A stretch of 64,000 nt of DNA from Pictodentalium vernedei (taxonomy: Eukaryota; Mollusca; Scaphopoda; Dentaliida; Dentaliidae), in contig CM062296.1 of NCBI GenBank assembly GCA_031216915.1, positions 794,153,823-794,217,822 of the forward strand. Direction: 5' to 3'. The position numbers and the translations under genes are program-made. The notes beneath the pieces were generated by a model. That model saw only the letters and a list, made by a program, of their open reading frames with translations. It was not told the DNA's origin and did not search any database. Numbering within the stretch: position 1 is the stretch's first letter; the number at the start of each line of letters is the position of its first letter. Positions 45,915 to 57,335 of this stretch are shown piece after piece.

Positions 45915-47127
45915 CACCCTTTCCCGAAAACGTACACCACCTTCTTCTGTTAACATTTTTAGTACAAAGATGACCGGGTCGAAGTAGGACACCTACGCCA
46001 TTTCTGGACATGTTAAGTGACAAGATCGACGACCAAATATAAAGGCAAGCGGACGAGAGGGACAGGGATATTAAAAGGGGCAATCGAACCTGGCTATGAG
46101 TTAAGAACGGGTGTTTACAACGTAACAACGTATCATAAATTGTAACGTTACACCCAACAGTATTGACGTTTTATATATATTGTCACTTGAGAGCAACAAG
46201 GCGCCATCTGCAATGCTAAAGCATTGTAGATGGCGTTTTGTTACACTCCAGGGGCGAAATATGAAACTTTAGAATACACCGATTGTATAACCTCTTTGTT
46301 TGGTGATTATCGACCACTTCCGTTATTATGCCCGATACCTCCTCTCCAATTGGCATTTACACACGTAAGCAAAACTGCGTCAGAAACGAATATTCAAGAA
46401 TTTTTCAGTTATAGTTATTGGAAAGTAAGGTGTTTTCCACTGGCGGAAAACGACACGAGCTGCCCCTTCCTCCGTTAGCTTAAGGGCAAAGGAGAGCAGC
46501 TGCCCCTCCCTGATTCCACTGCCCTTGTTAGGTGGTTCGATTCTATTTTAGGATCTTTTTTGTTGAGAAATGAAAATTTACTTTGGTTCCATAATGAACT
46601 CTTCTGTTCTGGGGACACCTTTTGGTTCCAAATTTGTGATATTAAACTCAAATTATAGGTTCCAAATATGTGCAAAAATATGAGGTTTACATTTTTATAA
46701 AATATATATATATATTTCCAAATGAAACAAAATACTGCATTTTGATTGGCTGAGAGGTACGGTGTAAATTGCAATCCACCGTAGCTTTTTTTACACCGTG
46801 GTTAACCACAGTGTGAAAACAAGAATACGCAATAGCAGGCTATATGGCTAAAAAAGTACCCATTTTTAATTATTAATTCATACCTTCTGCTGGGTTATGT
46901 TAGAACAAAAATAAAAATACAGGACATTTAATATTTATGTGCAATAAAATATTACAGAAATGTATGTTATTGGAACTGGCTCATTGGACCAGTTCGAATG
47001 ACATCCATATTTGTCTGGTTTTATCAAGAAACTTACAAAGTACAATTTTTCTGTGAGTTTTTGCCAACAATGTAGGTTAGAGTATTAAGTACACCAAAAT
47101 TCTTGGAAATAAATCCGTTACCCTTGT
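45915..47127. other. Unassigned apart from hairpin N1
   Basis: Short frames; an inverted ACGGTGTAAATTGC/ACACCGTGG motif at about 46757-46800 is weak. Confidence 0.4.
46189..46250. repeat. Hairpin N1
   Basis: CAAGGCGCCATCTGCAATGC pairs with GCATTGTAGATGGCGTTTTG. Confidence 0.7.
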
Positions 47128-47249
47128 GTTTTCCAGGGTGTATGGGAGTTTACACCGGTCTGCGAACTCATACACCCTACGGCTTCGCCTCAGGGTGTAT
47201 GAGTTCCCAGTAAATTCCCATACACCCTGGAAAACACAAGGATAACTAA
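47128..47249. repeat. Hairpin O, CTTGTGTTTTCCAGGGTGTA arms
   Basis: Two nested complementary arm pairs: the outer CCTTGTGTTTTCCAGGGTGT and the inner GAACTCATACACCCT, around ACGGCTTCGCCTC. Confidence 0.8.
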
Positions 47250-47257
47250 TGACATTC

Positions 47258-47475
47258 AGAAAGGACGCTGGTTTTGTTTACATTGGCATGGCGGGGGTTC
47301 GAACCCACGCCGAGAGAGTTTTCTTCGGCACCAACCGCCTAGCGAAACTATACTGAACCACGCCGGTGTGCGTGGTTCAGTATAGTTTCGCTAGGCGGTT
47401 GGTGCCGAAGGAAACTCTCTCGGCGTGGGTTCGAACCCCCGCCATGCCAATGTAAACAAAACCAGCGTCCTTTCT
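47258..47475. repeat. Palindrome of two inverted tRNA-like units
   Basis: Near-perfect arms of about 108 bases meet at about 47366. Each arm, read outward, has GTGGTTCAGTATAG (A-box-like), GGTTGGTGCCGAAG, GGGTTCGAACCCCCGCC (B box) and ends ATGTAAACAAAACCAG. A tRNA-like or SINE-head sequence duplicated in inverse orientation. Whether either half is transcribed is unknown. Confidence 0.8.
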
Positions 47476-47744
47476 TAATTCTATGGCATCCGAGAAATTT
47501 GAAAAAGACAAGTACTGTCGCTGATTTCTTCTGAGGTGCAGTTCGTAGAATTAAGTGCTTAGATGCAACTATCTGATGAATAATAACATTCAGCTTGGTT
47601 CCATGTTGAACCTTTTATACAAATGCTTCTATTCAAGGTGCCGTTTTGGTTCCATACTCGTCACAATTGATACAAACAATTTTGGTTCAATAGAGAGCCT
47701 GCATGCCATAGTATATGATGGTATGGTACTATCTGATACACTGT

Positions 47745-48000
47745 AAAAAATAAAACCCTTAAAACACGTGTAAATAAAAACGCCTGGGAGACACACTTTT
47801 CACACATGTAATGTGATTTTATAAAAACGGCGCCGTTTAATAGGATATTCACATTACACGTTTATGTAAAATCGCGGACAATTATTCAAAAACGTGTAAT
47901 GTGCATAATTAAAATCGGATTGTCCGTTTATCAGCAGACACACTTTTCAAACACATTACGTGTTTATCCGGGAGAGAAAAAGCACTAAACACGTTTATGA
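47745..48000. mobile_element. Possible element with CACTGTAAAAAA end
   Basis: Starts CACTGTAAAAAATAAAA, a common DNA-transposon end type, followed by recurrent AACACGT/ACACGTTT words. No matching right end was identified. Confidence 0.3.
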
Positions 48001-48305
48001 ATTTGATTTATTTTATTGAATAATTTAACGGTTCATTTGATTTTTTGACAAAAAATATATTCAGGCACGCTAATCTTTTTATACAAAACATTCTGGTAAC
48101 ACATAGCTCGATCATTATCCATTTTGCTTTATAAACACATTACACAGTGGCGACTGAGGGGCGTTGGGACCCAGGACCTCTGGTAGCTTGGGGCTGCTGA
48201 CCTACCGGGAGGACCGTGGCTCGACTCGACATAGGACAAAATTTTGATAATTTGCCGTAAAAATCGCAATAAAGTTACCGCAATATGTTGGGATAAGTAA
48301 GCTAT

Positions 48306-49130
48306 GTTTGAAATATAAGAGCTAATTGATGCAAGAGCTTTAAAGCAATAGAAGCCTGGTTTTATGCTGTTATAAATGACAGAATAAAACTAGGCTTTGG
48401 TTGTTTTAAATCTTTTTGACGACACAACGTTTCTATGTTTTTTTGTTTTTTTTTGTTATAAAATCAAGGCATGGCTGCTGTAAAGCAGTCATGCTTTGAT
48501 TTTACGAAAAAAAAATAGAACCATTGTGGCACCACAAAACCATTAGTGATAGTTCTATCTCAATTTGTAATGATATGTTTGTTAAAAAAGAGCTGGAATT
48601 ATATCTCTATCAGATGAAGCGGAACTAAACTATAAATGTGTGTGCTGGAGGAGGGGGGTGGATGGGGTCGGATGGGGGTACAACTTTCGAGCCATGCAGA
48701 TCATCTCAGAAGAATATTATTATCTATTTCTTCACCCTTTCCTCAAAAACATGGCTTATGACACCTCATTCGGACATAAGCAATGTTGTAAGTTAGCTCT
48801 GTTTGAAATATAAGAGCTAACTAATATAAGAGCTTTAAAGGAATTGAAGCTGGTTTTATGGTGCTATAAACAACAACATAACACCAGGCTTTGGCTGCTT
48901 TAAAGCTTTCATGTGCCACGGCGTTTCTATTTTGTATATAAAATCAAGGCAAGGCTGCTTTAACACAGCCATGCCTTGATTTTATATAAAAAAAGAACAT
49001 TGTGGGGCCATAATTCTATATCAATTTGTATGGATATGTTTGTTAAAAGAAGCAAGAATTATATACTCTGTCGTTAGAATCGGAAGTAAAATATAAATGT
49101 ATGTGTGTGTGTGGGGGGGGGGGGGGGGGG
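48306..49130 (+). repeat. Two-copy tandem duplication, about 495 bp
   Basis: GTTTGAAATATAAGAGCTAA starts at 48306 and again at 48801; about 340 bases remain alignable. Each unit holds a hairpin like AATCAAGGCATGGCTGC...TTGATTTT. The second unit ends in (GT)n and 18 G. A decayed A-type core lies between (about 48735-48785). Confidence 0.75.
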
Positions 49131-49334
49131 TACTAATGGAGGTGCATCACTCTAACCATGCAGATTATCTTAATCGGATAATGAATAATTCTGATTAACG
49201 AAAACAGCAGGATTTCCGTTTATCGTGTGAGTCGTTATACTTTCACTGCAGTCAGAACATATCTTAATTGCAAACATTGAAGACACTAGCTTATATTTTG
49301 CATTACATTGTCTGTATACCTGAAAATAATGACG

Positions 49335-52300
49335 TCAGTGTTTCCAGTTTTGATTCAAGTAAGTTGAAAATTTTGAAAATTTGGTGGAAACCTTTCCATC
49401 AAATGGTTCACCAATGACGTAGTGCTGCAAAACCCCCATAATTTGAGAATAACTTCTCGGATATTCTAACTCTGTTGCATAATAAAAAAACAGAAGATAC
49501 AACAGTGCTTCGAGTAAAAGTTTAGTTCTGCAAAACACGGAGATACCATCTCCCACAATAACTGCATCCTGCAGGTCACTCTCTTCACTCAGAAAGACCA
49601 TTAGATGAGGTGGTGTCTTTTCTTTCGTCTTGCATGCGGCATGTATATCATGAATCTCTATGCCCTGGAAAAAACAAATAGGGAAAAACTTTACTTGTAG
49701 ATTATTAAAAACCGTGTGATAAATTATCGGAGTTTAACCCGACTCACCAAATTTGACCTATTTCAGAGCTTGTTTTTGTTAGACTTTCGCCAGCGTTTGA
49801 AAGATATGTTTGAATGTAACAGGAAATTTAACCAATCCATCCTGTTTGACAGATCTCATCGAGTTCTGTCAAACACGAGTACATTGGTTAAATTCCCAAT
49901 TGCATTATAAAACATATTCTCCACACGAAATTGTGATTTTTTACATTTAGTTCGCAAAGGGTTAAATGCTCTTCAAAAAACACAATCTCAAGTTTTTAGC
50001 CGATAATTCTCTTTATACTTCTCTTTATAATTCTCTTTATTTTATTCCCATCTAAATTCTCATTTTTTTGTTGGACGTAAATCAAAAATGAATATATAAT
50101 GCTAAATAGTTGGTGTATTCAAGGTTATCAACATATTGATTAATAAACAGTAAAATTCAATCACTTTCGGTTATTCCTCGATCCTTACCAAGTCAAAAAT
50201 GAAATGTACTGTAAGTTAAAATGTTTGATGTACCCGCTAAATAACTAATTAGAAAAATCACGATTGTCCCACTCTCTTTACCTTCCTAAATTCCAGAAGT
50301 GGGACAATTGGATGTCACCTTCTTGACCAACTATCCATCACTAACAGAGTCTGAGAAACAATATTGCAAAAAGCTGTCCAAAGCAGCTCAAACGATTCTG
50401 CTTTAAAAAGGTAAATCAATAGTACAACTAAACTTTCAATCCCAATGACATGCGCAGGTAAATTCATGAAATATACCCTCTTAGCAACAAACAATACACT
50501 CATTCAATGTTGTTAAAAAAGCCTCAACAAAACTAAAAGATTATTTAGACTCACCCATGGTTCCAGTCCAGTTGGAAATCTTATGCAGGGATGTTTGATG
50601 TACAGTTGTTCTCCTACTTCTCTGTACTGTGAAGATTCTTTTATTGGATGCACCTTCATATAAAAGTGAGCACACTCGGCCAACAAATGATTGAAACACT
50701 GAAGAATTTGTCGCTTTCTGAGGTTTTCTTCCAGGACACTGGAAAATGTTGGTAATGGCACTGAAAACTGTTCTGAAATGAAAAACAACAACTAAAATCA
50801 ACTTCGGTTTGATACCACAATGTGTCATCTTTTTCTACGGAGCAGCGATCTGTACGAATGTAACATGCGGCTCAAACAACAATCTGGTAAACCGGGCCCG
50901 ACGGGGCCCTTCTATAGTACTTCAATAAGAATGTGCTCCACGCGACCCTTCGATTGCTATACTACTACTGATACCATATTCCCTGGCTTGCAAAGCAGGA
51001 TTTTTCTTCGGGGGTAGTGGGCCATGTAGGGTGGGGGCACTTCTCTGACATGAACATAATCCCCTCATCTCAATTTCTGAGGTGGAAATACTCCACTCAT
51101 CTATTTAACAAATACAAAACTAATATATCATTAGCAACTGAATAGCATCACTTGTTATTTATTATACCCCCAAACAAGCTTTATTACACCCCCAGGCCTC
51201 TAGATTGAGCGAATTTGGGCGATGAATTCTCAACTGTCCAACATTTATAACTATAGTATTCTCAACTGTCCAGAATTGCCAAAGTAAACAATTAGGATTA
51301 ATGTGTTTATTCAAGAATTATAGCTTATTTCGGTAAACTGTTCAATTGTCACTCATCACTTGAAGTATAACTCTCTATTGAAAATAATCACTTATGTTAA
51401 TTAGTTAAAAAGTGAGGGACACTATAAACACTTTACCCAACGGTAGTAGAAGAAAACACTCTTTAAAAAATTTCTCTTATATCCATTTTTTGCTTCCAAA
51501 ACATAACTGATGACTCCTCATTGGAACGAGCTCGTTTCGCTCGTTCCAATGAGGGGTCCTAAACTATGGCTTGAAAGCAAAAAATTAAAATCTAAAAAAA
51601 AAACTGAATGGCGATTTCCGTATATAGCAATGGCCGGTTTTTGGCCGTTATTTTAAACAGTTTATATCTGAATGCTGGAAGCGCGACAAACCAGCGACTA
51701 AGCGGAAAAGAATTATAATTATTATTAATTATTATTATTATTATTATTATATAATGTAATTACGGGTGTGAATTGACTGATCTGAGTCAATAGTCCCCCC
51801 CCCCTCCCCCACCCCACCGTGTGGTTGCAGGCCTGTATATAACATAAACCTGTTTTTGTTATGGGTTTTTTTTTATTTACTTCATTCAGTTTAGCACAGC
51901 ATTCCACACTCTATATATAGTCCCAACCCCCCAAAATATTTTATATGTCACACTTTTTTTCAAAGTCTGGGTGTATTCCACGGGAAACACCCCCAGCCCG
52001 GGCCCCAACAAAAGTAATTACTCTCACATTCGCACATGTTGGCAATGATAATTATCGAAAAAAGCTTATTTAACACAAATATTAATTAACACTTTGAAGC
52101 CGACGGACGAGTACACTCACCACGATGCTGTGGAGAAGTTCTAGCCTGACAAGGAAGATATGGTTGACCTGGGCGGCCATTTCTAGTCAAGTGTCGTCTG
52201 CCCGGAGAGGTAGACGACACTTCACCAGAAACAGCTGCAGGCCTGCAAGTATTGATAATTTTGGTTTTCAGAAAACTAACCGAGAGGTTCCCGGCTTCAA

Positions 52301-53055
52301 AGTGTTAATATGACAAGGATCTAAATATTAAAACTGTACAAGAAAAACTAACATTACTCACCTTTAGACTTGAGTTCCTCTATCGTCTCAGCTTTAATAC
52401 ATTTTCTGTTATTTCCAGAAGCATCGCATATTTTAATCAACATTTTCCAAAACTCCTGATAAATGCAGTATAGTCTAACTTACTGTTGGAAAATACCAAA
52501 ATTAAAATAAAAAACAGGGAGGTTTTTTGACAGTTCAGCAGTAAGCATACATGTACAGTGACAATAATTACATTATAATAGACCCTTATCTTGGTGGCAT
52601 TTACATTGAAAAAATTTACTGGTTCGTACATCGAGGGTTTTTTTTTTCTTCAAAACACTCACCATAAAAAAAGGATTTGTCAGTCGCTATATACTGTATT
52701 TGGAGAGTAGATTATAACTAAGACAGCTGCAGTATGAAGTTTCAGTACAAATTATAAAAACGTAAATTATTTTTCGGCAGTTGTGCTAAAGGAAAGACTG
52801 AATGGGGCTTTCGAAAAAAAATTAATCTGTATGTGGGCTACATAACCCAAATTTGGCTGTTTCATAAGACATGTTGAATTATTGAGGAAAGCAGTACCCG
52901 TATACTGAAGAATATAAATAAAATAAAATATACAGTCAAAACCCAATATTCCCAAAGGCAGAAATCACTAAAACAAATCAATGCAATAAACAGAACTGAA
53001 AAAAATAACCCAACAAAATCTAACACTAACTCACCAGTCCGAACATTCCGGCCAT
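49335..53055 (-). CDS. Five-exon gene, uncharacterised multicopy animal protein family
   Basis: Coding exons read on the minus strand: 53055-53035, 52455-52362, 52234-52121 (optional), 50772-50555 and 49664-49335. Their lengths sum to 777 bases, 258 residues plus stop. Every junction is GT-AG with GTGAGT donors and phases agree (0, 1, 1, 0). The start has an A at -3 and G at +4, with an in-frame TAG shortly upstream. Without the optional exon the frame is kept (220 residues). Landmarks: a basic segment RKRQILQCFNHLL, then HPIK, KHPCIRFPTGLEPW, then MVFLSEESD, a hydrophobic LLLEALLYLLFFYYATELEYP stretch and a short charged tail. From memory this order (RKR...HPIK...YPCI...PW...L..YP) resembles unnamed, often transposon-associated animal proteins. 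No enzyme motif or signal peptide is seen. Function is unknown. A poly(A) signal was not located. The gene model is well supported; the family assignment is tentative. Confidence 0.68.
49734..49966. mobile_element. MITE M2
   Basis: Starts TTTAACCCGACTCACC and ends CGCAAAGGGTTAA. The hairpin arms AATTTAACCAAT... and GACAGATCTCATCGAGTTCTGTC match M1. Confidence 0.6.
51424..51657. mobile_element. Diverged piggyBac-like MITE A8
   Basis: AAACACTTTACCCAACGG start, AACGAGCTCGTTTCGCTCGTT centre, GGCCGTTATTTTAAA end. It lies downstream of the cassette exon in the gene's intron 3. Confidence 0.7.
52086..52308. mobile_element. piggyBac-like MITE carrying an exon
   Basis: Both ends read TTAACACTTTGAAGCCG (52086-52102, and inverted at 52292-52308), so TTAA is the likely duplicated target and the terminal repeat starts CAC. 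Inside is a second inverted pair built on AAGTGTCGTCT with a ten-base loop (near 52189-52222). The same CAAGTGTCGTCTG word is subterminal in family A of this window, suggesting relationship. The element sits in the intron and exon 3 region of the minus-strand gene. Confidence 0.65.
52121..52234 (-). CDS. Symmetric cassette exon derived from a hairpin element
   Basis: Third exon of the 49-53 kb gene: 114 bases, starting and ending in phase 1. It therefore adds 38 residues without shifting the frame and can be skipped cleanly. The acceptor is the second of two close CAG triplets; using the first one would bring a stop into frame. The donor is GTGAGT. The peptide is Ser/Arg/Pro/Gln-rich (for example SSTSPGRRHLTRNGRPGQP) and looks unstructured. 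The exon lies wholly between the terminal inverted repeats of the element at 52086-52308 and contains its inner palindrome. Use of the exon is inferred from splice-site and phase fit only. Confidence 0.5.
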
Positions 53056-53164
53056 TGTATTTACCACGAAATTGGGAAACTAATAGTTAAATCTCGAAAA
53101 TAAATAAGATACAAAAGGTCGCGGCTTTCGATTAAATTGTTGGGAGAAAATCTGTTAAAAATGT

Positions 53165-53422
53165 ATGCTCACTGCTGAAACTACACAAACCTTCCGGATC
53201 CTTTTCGAAAAACAGACAGAATCTGAACACAATTTTTACAAATTTCGCAAAGTTGACTTGTCAGTAAGAGCGAAGTGGTCAGAAAGACTGCATTCTGAAA
53301 CTTATCAGGACCTCATTCGTTTAAAACAGCTTGGCGATCAACTTTCATATCCTGTCCATCCGCCTGGTAGAGATATCCGATTTCTTACCTCAAGCGATAA
53401 TAACTGTTCGATGAGCGACTAA
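53165..53422 (+). CDS. Small ORF head-to-head with the 49-53 kb gene
   Basis: An 85-residue frame, rich in charged residues, with RAKWSERLHSETYQDLIRL and YPVHPPGRDIRFL and no low-complexity tracts. Its ATG lies about 110 bases from the start of the minus-strand gene in divergent orientation. No homology is recognised. It could be a small gene, a 5' exon, or chance; coding-like composition is the only evidence. Confidence 0.25.
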   Translation: MLTAETTQTFRILFEKQTESEHNFYKFRKVDLSVRAKWSERLHSETYQDLIRLKQLGDQLSYPVHPPGRDIRFLTSSDNNCSMSD

Positions 53423-53423
53423 T

Positions 53424-53492
53424 TGGCCATGTATCATAAACGCCCTGGCGTTTTTACGAAGCCGGCAGGAAAATCGGAGGCGTTTATGATTT
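53424..53492. repeat. Imperfect inverted repeat with CATAAACGCC ends
   Basis: ATCATAAACGCC near 53433 pairs with GGCGTTTATGAT near 53490, just after the small plus-strand ORF. A related GGCGTTT word recurs near 53857. Probably a small hairpin element. Confidence 0.35.
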
Positions 53493-53864
53493 GTAAATAT
53501 CTTAATTTACTTGGCTTTAGGGCATTTATTATCTTTAAGATTTAATCTTTAAGGACCATATTGACGGTTCACCAGAACTAAATCAGTATTTTATACTCCA
53601 CAAATTGCTTATAGACAGCTTTCGGGATTTTAAAAAATAGTTATTACTATTATTATTTTAAACTTTTATTATCATATATAACAATTATGCGTCATTTGGC
53701 CGTAGATGTGTCAACTTCGTCTTCGTAAAAAAAATCCAACTTCCAATATTTTAAACATTCTTGGAATAATGTTATCAGCTTCGACGAACGAGTTTTCAAA
53801 ACTCTGTCAATGTCCACACAGTATAAACGTGTCGAGTGATTTATGAAATAAACCCCGGCGTTTT

Positions 53865-54185
53865 TCACTGCATCTCATTCTCAACAATAATCACACCAAA
53901 CGCATAATATTTGACGCCGCCGATTTTAAGAAAACACACAACGCGTATAAATGAACTACCATTTTTTACAGTGTACGCTGTTGGAAAAGGCTTGTGAGTT
54001 CTTTCCAATAGTGCGTTATACGACAACATTTTATCTATAAAGAAACATACAGCACATCCCGAATTGTTTCTCCTTTTGAAATGACTTTCTTGAGGGCACT
54101 CTCTCTTTTGCCCACCAGTTCTCCTGCGGTTACTTACATTTGACAATCTGAACCAAAACATGCTTTTGCAATCATCAACGAACAT
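53865..54185 (-). CDS. Possible terminal exon of an unrecognised gene
   Basis: A minus-strand frame ends at 53865 and reads SGCAVCFFIDKMLSYNALL, then KPFPTAYTVKNGSSFIRVV, then KYYAFGVIIVENEMQ before the stop. A candidate acceptor (CCGCAG) lies at about 54125-54130 and a GTAAGT motif at about 54130-54135, so the true exon may start inside the frame. The alternating hydrophobic pattern looks like beta structure and coding-like. It lies upstream of the 49-53 kb gene on the same strand and could belong to a tandem neighbour. No family is recognised. Confidence 0.25.
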   Translation of the reverse strand: MFVDDCKSMFWFRLSNVSNRRRTGGQKRECPQESHFKRRNNSGCAVCFFIDKMLSYNALLERTHKPFPTAYTVKNGSSFIRVVCFLKIGGVKYYAFGVIIVENEMQ

Positions 54186-54369
54186 GAACTACACAAGGCT
54201 ATTGATATTCGTGAGAAATTTATTGAAAAACGGAAATCTACCTGATAATCCCCAAATAAGATTGTCAACCTTAGCAATTGTACGAAAAACAACACTTGAA
54301 GATCGAAATTTGATGTGGTACGTTAAGAAATCCCCACACACTTGAAGTTAACACAAATTTAGTAGTCGA

Positions 54370-54420
54370 AAACATATTTTTCAAAATATTTCAACAAAAT
54401 CATATCATGTGACACCCTCA
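54370..54420. repeat. Truncated B-family fragment
   Basis: ATTTCAACAAAATCATATCA and TGTGACACCCTCAGTGG match one B arm; the centre and second arm are absent. Confidence 0.55.
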
Positions 54421-54523
54421 GTGGTACCTCCATCCCCATCCAATAATTTTCCATTCTGGACATTTTTCGTCAGAATTAGATTCAAGATATCAGTTCTCAC
54501 TTGCAAGTAATCATGTACTTTCG

Positions 54524-54775
54524 TGAACCCTTTACCTAACATGAAAAGCAGACGACACTTGCAAAAATAATTCTTTATTAACTAATATTTTTCATTTTTT
54601 GTCTCAAAAACATAGGTTATGATCCCTCATTGGAACGAGCTCGACGAGCTCGTTCCCATGAGGGGTCATAACCTATGTTTTTGAGACAAAAAATGAAAAA
54701 AATAATGAAAATTAATTGGCGATTTTTGAGAATGCTGCTGGCCGGTTTTGGTCATTACATTGGGTAAAGGGTTAA
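54524..54775. mobile_element. piggyBac-like MITE A9
   Basis: Right TTAA intact, left mutated to TGAA; A-type arms; centre GAGCTCGACGAGCTC. Confidence 0.88.
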
Positions 54776-55371
54776 ACAATTAATGTTTGTATCATACTCG
54801 TAGTCGGTCACACAAATGATTCTGTTGTACCCGATTCTGGCTGTAAGGGACCCGCCATGACCACCTGGAGTAGAGTGTCGGTATAGTACCAGGGATACCG
54901 AAAGCACTCCAGGGCAGGAAGGTCAGACCCGCGGGAAAAGGGGATTTCCTCGCACTATAGTAGTCCCGCCATGACATGCTGAAGCATGCATGTCTAAAAG
55001 ACCAAGGCCTAGATGGGGGAGTTTGAGGAGGTGACCCCCTCCAATCGGGAGGAGGCGCCTCCTTCCAATCTCCCCAACTCCTCCATTGGAAATTGAAGCT
55101 CCCAGAACGGATTTGGGGTGCATTTTAGCTTTACTTCGAGAATAAATCACTGAAAAAAATTGTGTGACGAACCTGGGAAGCCGACCTCGCCCCCGTGGTC
55201 CGAAGGCAGGGAGGGCAGCTGCCCCCTCCGCCTCCGTGTTTCACGCGTCCCTATACAGTAAATGTTAATTGAAGAAGAAGGTGCGTCACAACTACTACAC
55301 CTATCATTTCTTGATTAACTAAGAAATTTCAAAGAAGTCTTAACGTTTTTAACTATAATTCCGACAGACTA

Positions 55372-55474
55372 ATATTCCAAATACATCATCAATGCATGCC
55401 TTGAACGAAGGCGGTCATCATCAAGGCATGCCTTCGACGAAAGCGTTGATGACGTAGTTGGAATGATAAGTCAG
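55372..55474. repeat. Hairpin K2
   Basis: K-family arms CATCATCAATGCATGCC and CATCAAGGCATGCC. Its left flank, from about 55258, also matches the flank of K1. Confidence 0.65.
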
Positions 55475-55654
55475 TCGTGACTTGAGCCATCGCTGTCCAT
55501 ACAAATGAGGATTACACCCCCTCCCCCAACCGGTCGAATAAATAAAAACAGTATTTTTTCCAATTCCAAATTTTCATTTTATCTCTTTATACATCAAATG
55601 CGAGGCAGAAAAACGAAAGGTCACAGTGAAGACTTCCTCGAAATCTACATTAGG

Positions 55655-55885
55655 TCGATTTATTTATTTATTTATTTGTGTCAGACAGCTATACGGGTGG
55701 AGGAAGCCGGTGTACCCGGAGAGAACTACTGAGCAAAGGCGAGCAACTGTCAGACTTCCCAACGTACTAACAACACTCAAGCAGGGTTAGCATTGATGAA
55801 GACAAGTGCGTCATCGACGTGCCGTACGCCTTAGTACAAAGCGAGCAATCGTGATTAAGTGCCTTGCCCAAGGACACAACGCAGT
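55655..55885 (-). mobile_element. SINE S5: headless copy
   Basis: Minus-strand S body ending GGACACAACGCAGTTGCTCC on the plus strand. The tail is short, with AATAAATA repeats. No tRNA or 5S head is recognisable beyond 55885. Confidence 0.75.
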
Positions 55886-56094
55886 TGCTCCAGGCTTGTG
55901 TACTATTACCGGGCTGTTCGATGTTTTTGGTGGCACCATCAGGTGCAACCTGCAGATCCGTACATGAGTCGCGGACAACTGTCGAGGCACATACGGGGTT
56001 AATATTTACAACAGACGGCGCTGAGTGCACGTTTTTTGATGTCGTGAGACGCAGTGCGTACCCATAATAATTACGCTCGATTCCCCCGACACTC

Positions 56095-56096
56095 TT

Positions 56097-56155
<59 letters not shown>

Positions 56156-56160
56156 TTTTA
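56095..56160. repeat. (TTTA)n microsatellite
   Basis: About 16 uninterrupted ATTT units. Confidence 0.95.
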
Positions 56161-56945
56161 AATTGTATTCATTGGACCGAATTTGTAAGGAACATTTCCA
56201 TTCTAGAAACCTCAATTCAACTCCCATGCAACGCGTCATTCCAGATATTATTATTATTTTTAAACTATCTCTTCACAAAGAGTTTATTGATCGTTGTTGT
56301 TAGCAGTCTGAAGTACATCAAGAGACTAATCAAGTCCTTTTGTAAAGTGTTTGTACTGATGCAATAACAAAAGGAGCAGTAAAGGTTTGCCAATAAAAAC
56401 AAACTAAAGGTTTTCAGAATACAAAATCCCGACAAAGCGACGGCACAGAACACCGAGTGTATTTCAAGGGCATGAGTCAGAGATAGAATACGAGGAATGA
56501 CCCTCAAATTTACTAGTTTTAGGTCTCTTACCAGACTCGACAAATGTCAATAAACCCATTATTTCTCCTCAAAGAAGAATCAATTACCGTCTTCTTGTAC
56601 GGGGTCTGGTTGAAGCAGGAGTCGTTGAAGAAAATGATGATTGATAATTACTCTTCCAAGAGGCTATCTTCGCTGAATTCGGACTTATGGTTTAATGCTG
56701 GTCTTTTATCCATCCCAATTCCTTAATTAATTATATTTGGCACGGAAGAAAGGATGTTGTTCGCAAGTCTAACATGATTTAGTCTCATGCATTTAATGGG
56801 AATTTAGTGAAGGAAAACATTAACCTATATACTTCCATATAAATTTGCTTACTAATTGTATTGCAAAAGTGGCGACAGGCAGATGACGGTTTGGGAGTGG
56901 GGAGGGTGTGTAAATTTGTTTGTCCTGACTTTGATGGTTCAAGTC

Positions 56946-57035
56946 CCGACTGATGAAATATTCCAGCTACATCATCAAGGCATGCCTTCATCAAAGGCAT
57001 GCCTTGATGATGTAGTTGGTGTCTGAGTCAGTCAG
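56946..57035. repeat. Hairpin K3
   Basis: GCTACATCATCAAGGCATGCC with a complementary arm, then a short GTCA tandem. Confidence 0.7.
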
Positions 57036-57335
57036 TCAGTCAGTCGCAAAATTAAAAGTAATTTTCATTTCATTACCCAGGGGTATGGGGGAGGTTTAAA
57101 CTGGGAATATAAAACACCTTAAAACCAAAGTCATTCTAAAGTGCGATAATACAACATCCCTGAATAAATGTGACGCATTTTTTGTACCAAAAGAAGGGGT
57201 CTGGCGCCCCAATTGGACAGCTCTACCCAATGAATGAAGATGCAGAAACAAATATATATACATATTCCATCCAGACACACACACCCCAACCCACCCACCC
57301 ACCCTCCCACCCACCCACAGTATATTATTACTTAC

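Noticed and set aside
50315-50503. Extra exon in the last intron of the 49-53 kb gene
   Set aside because: No acceptor-donor pair keeps it in frame with the neighbouring exons; the candidate acceptor leads to a stop.
52650-52710. Additional exon ending at a GTGAGT near 52662
   Set aside because: Its only open phase does not join exon 52455-52362, whereas the first and second exons join without it.
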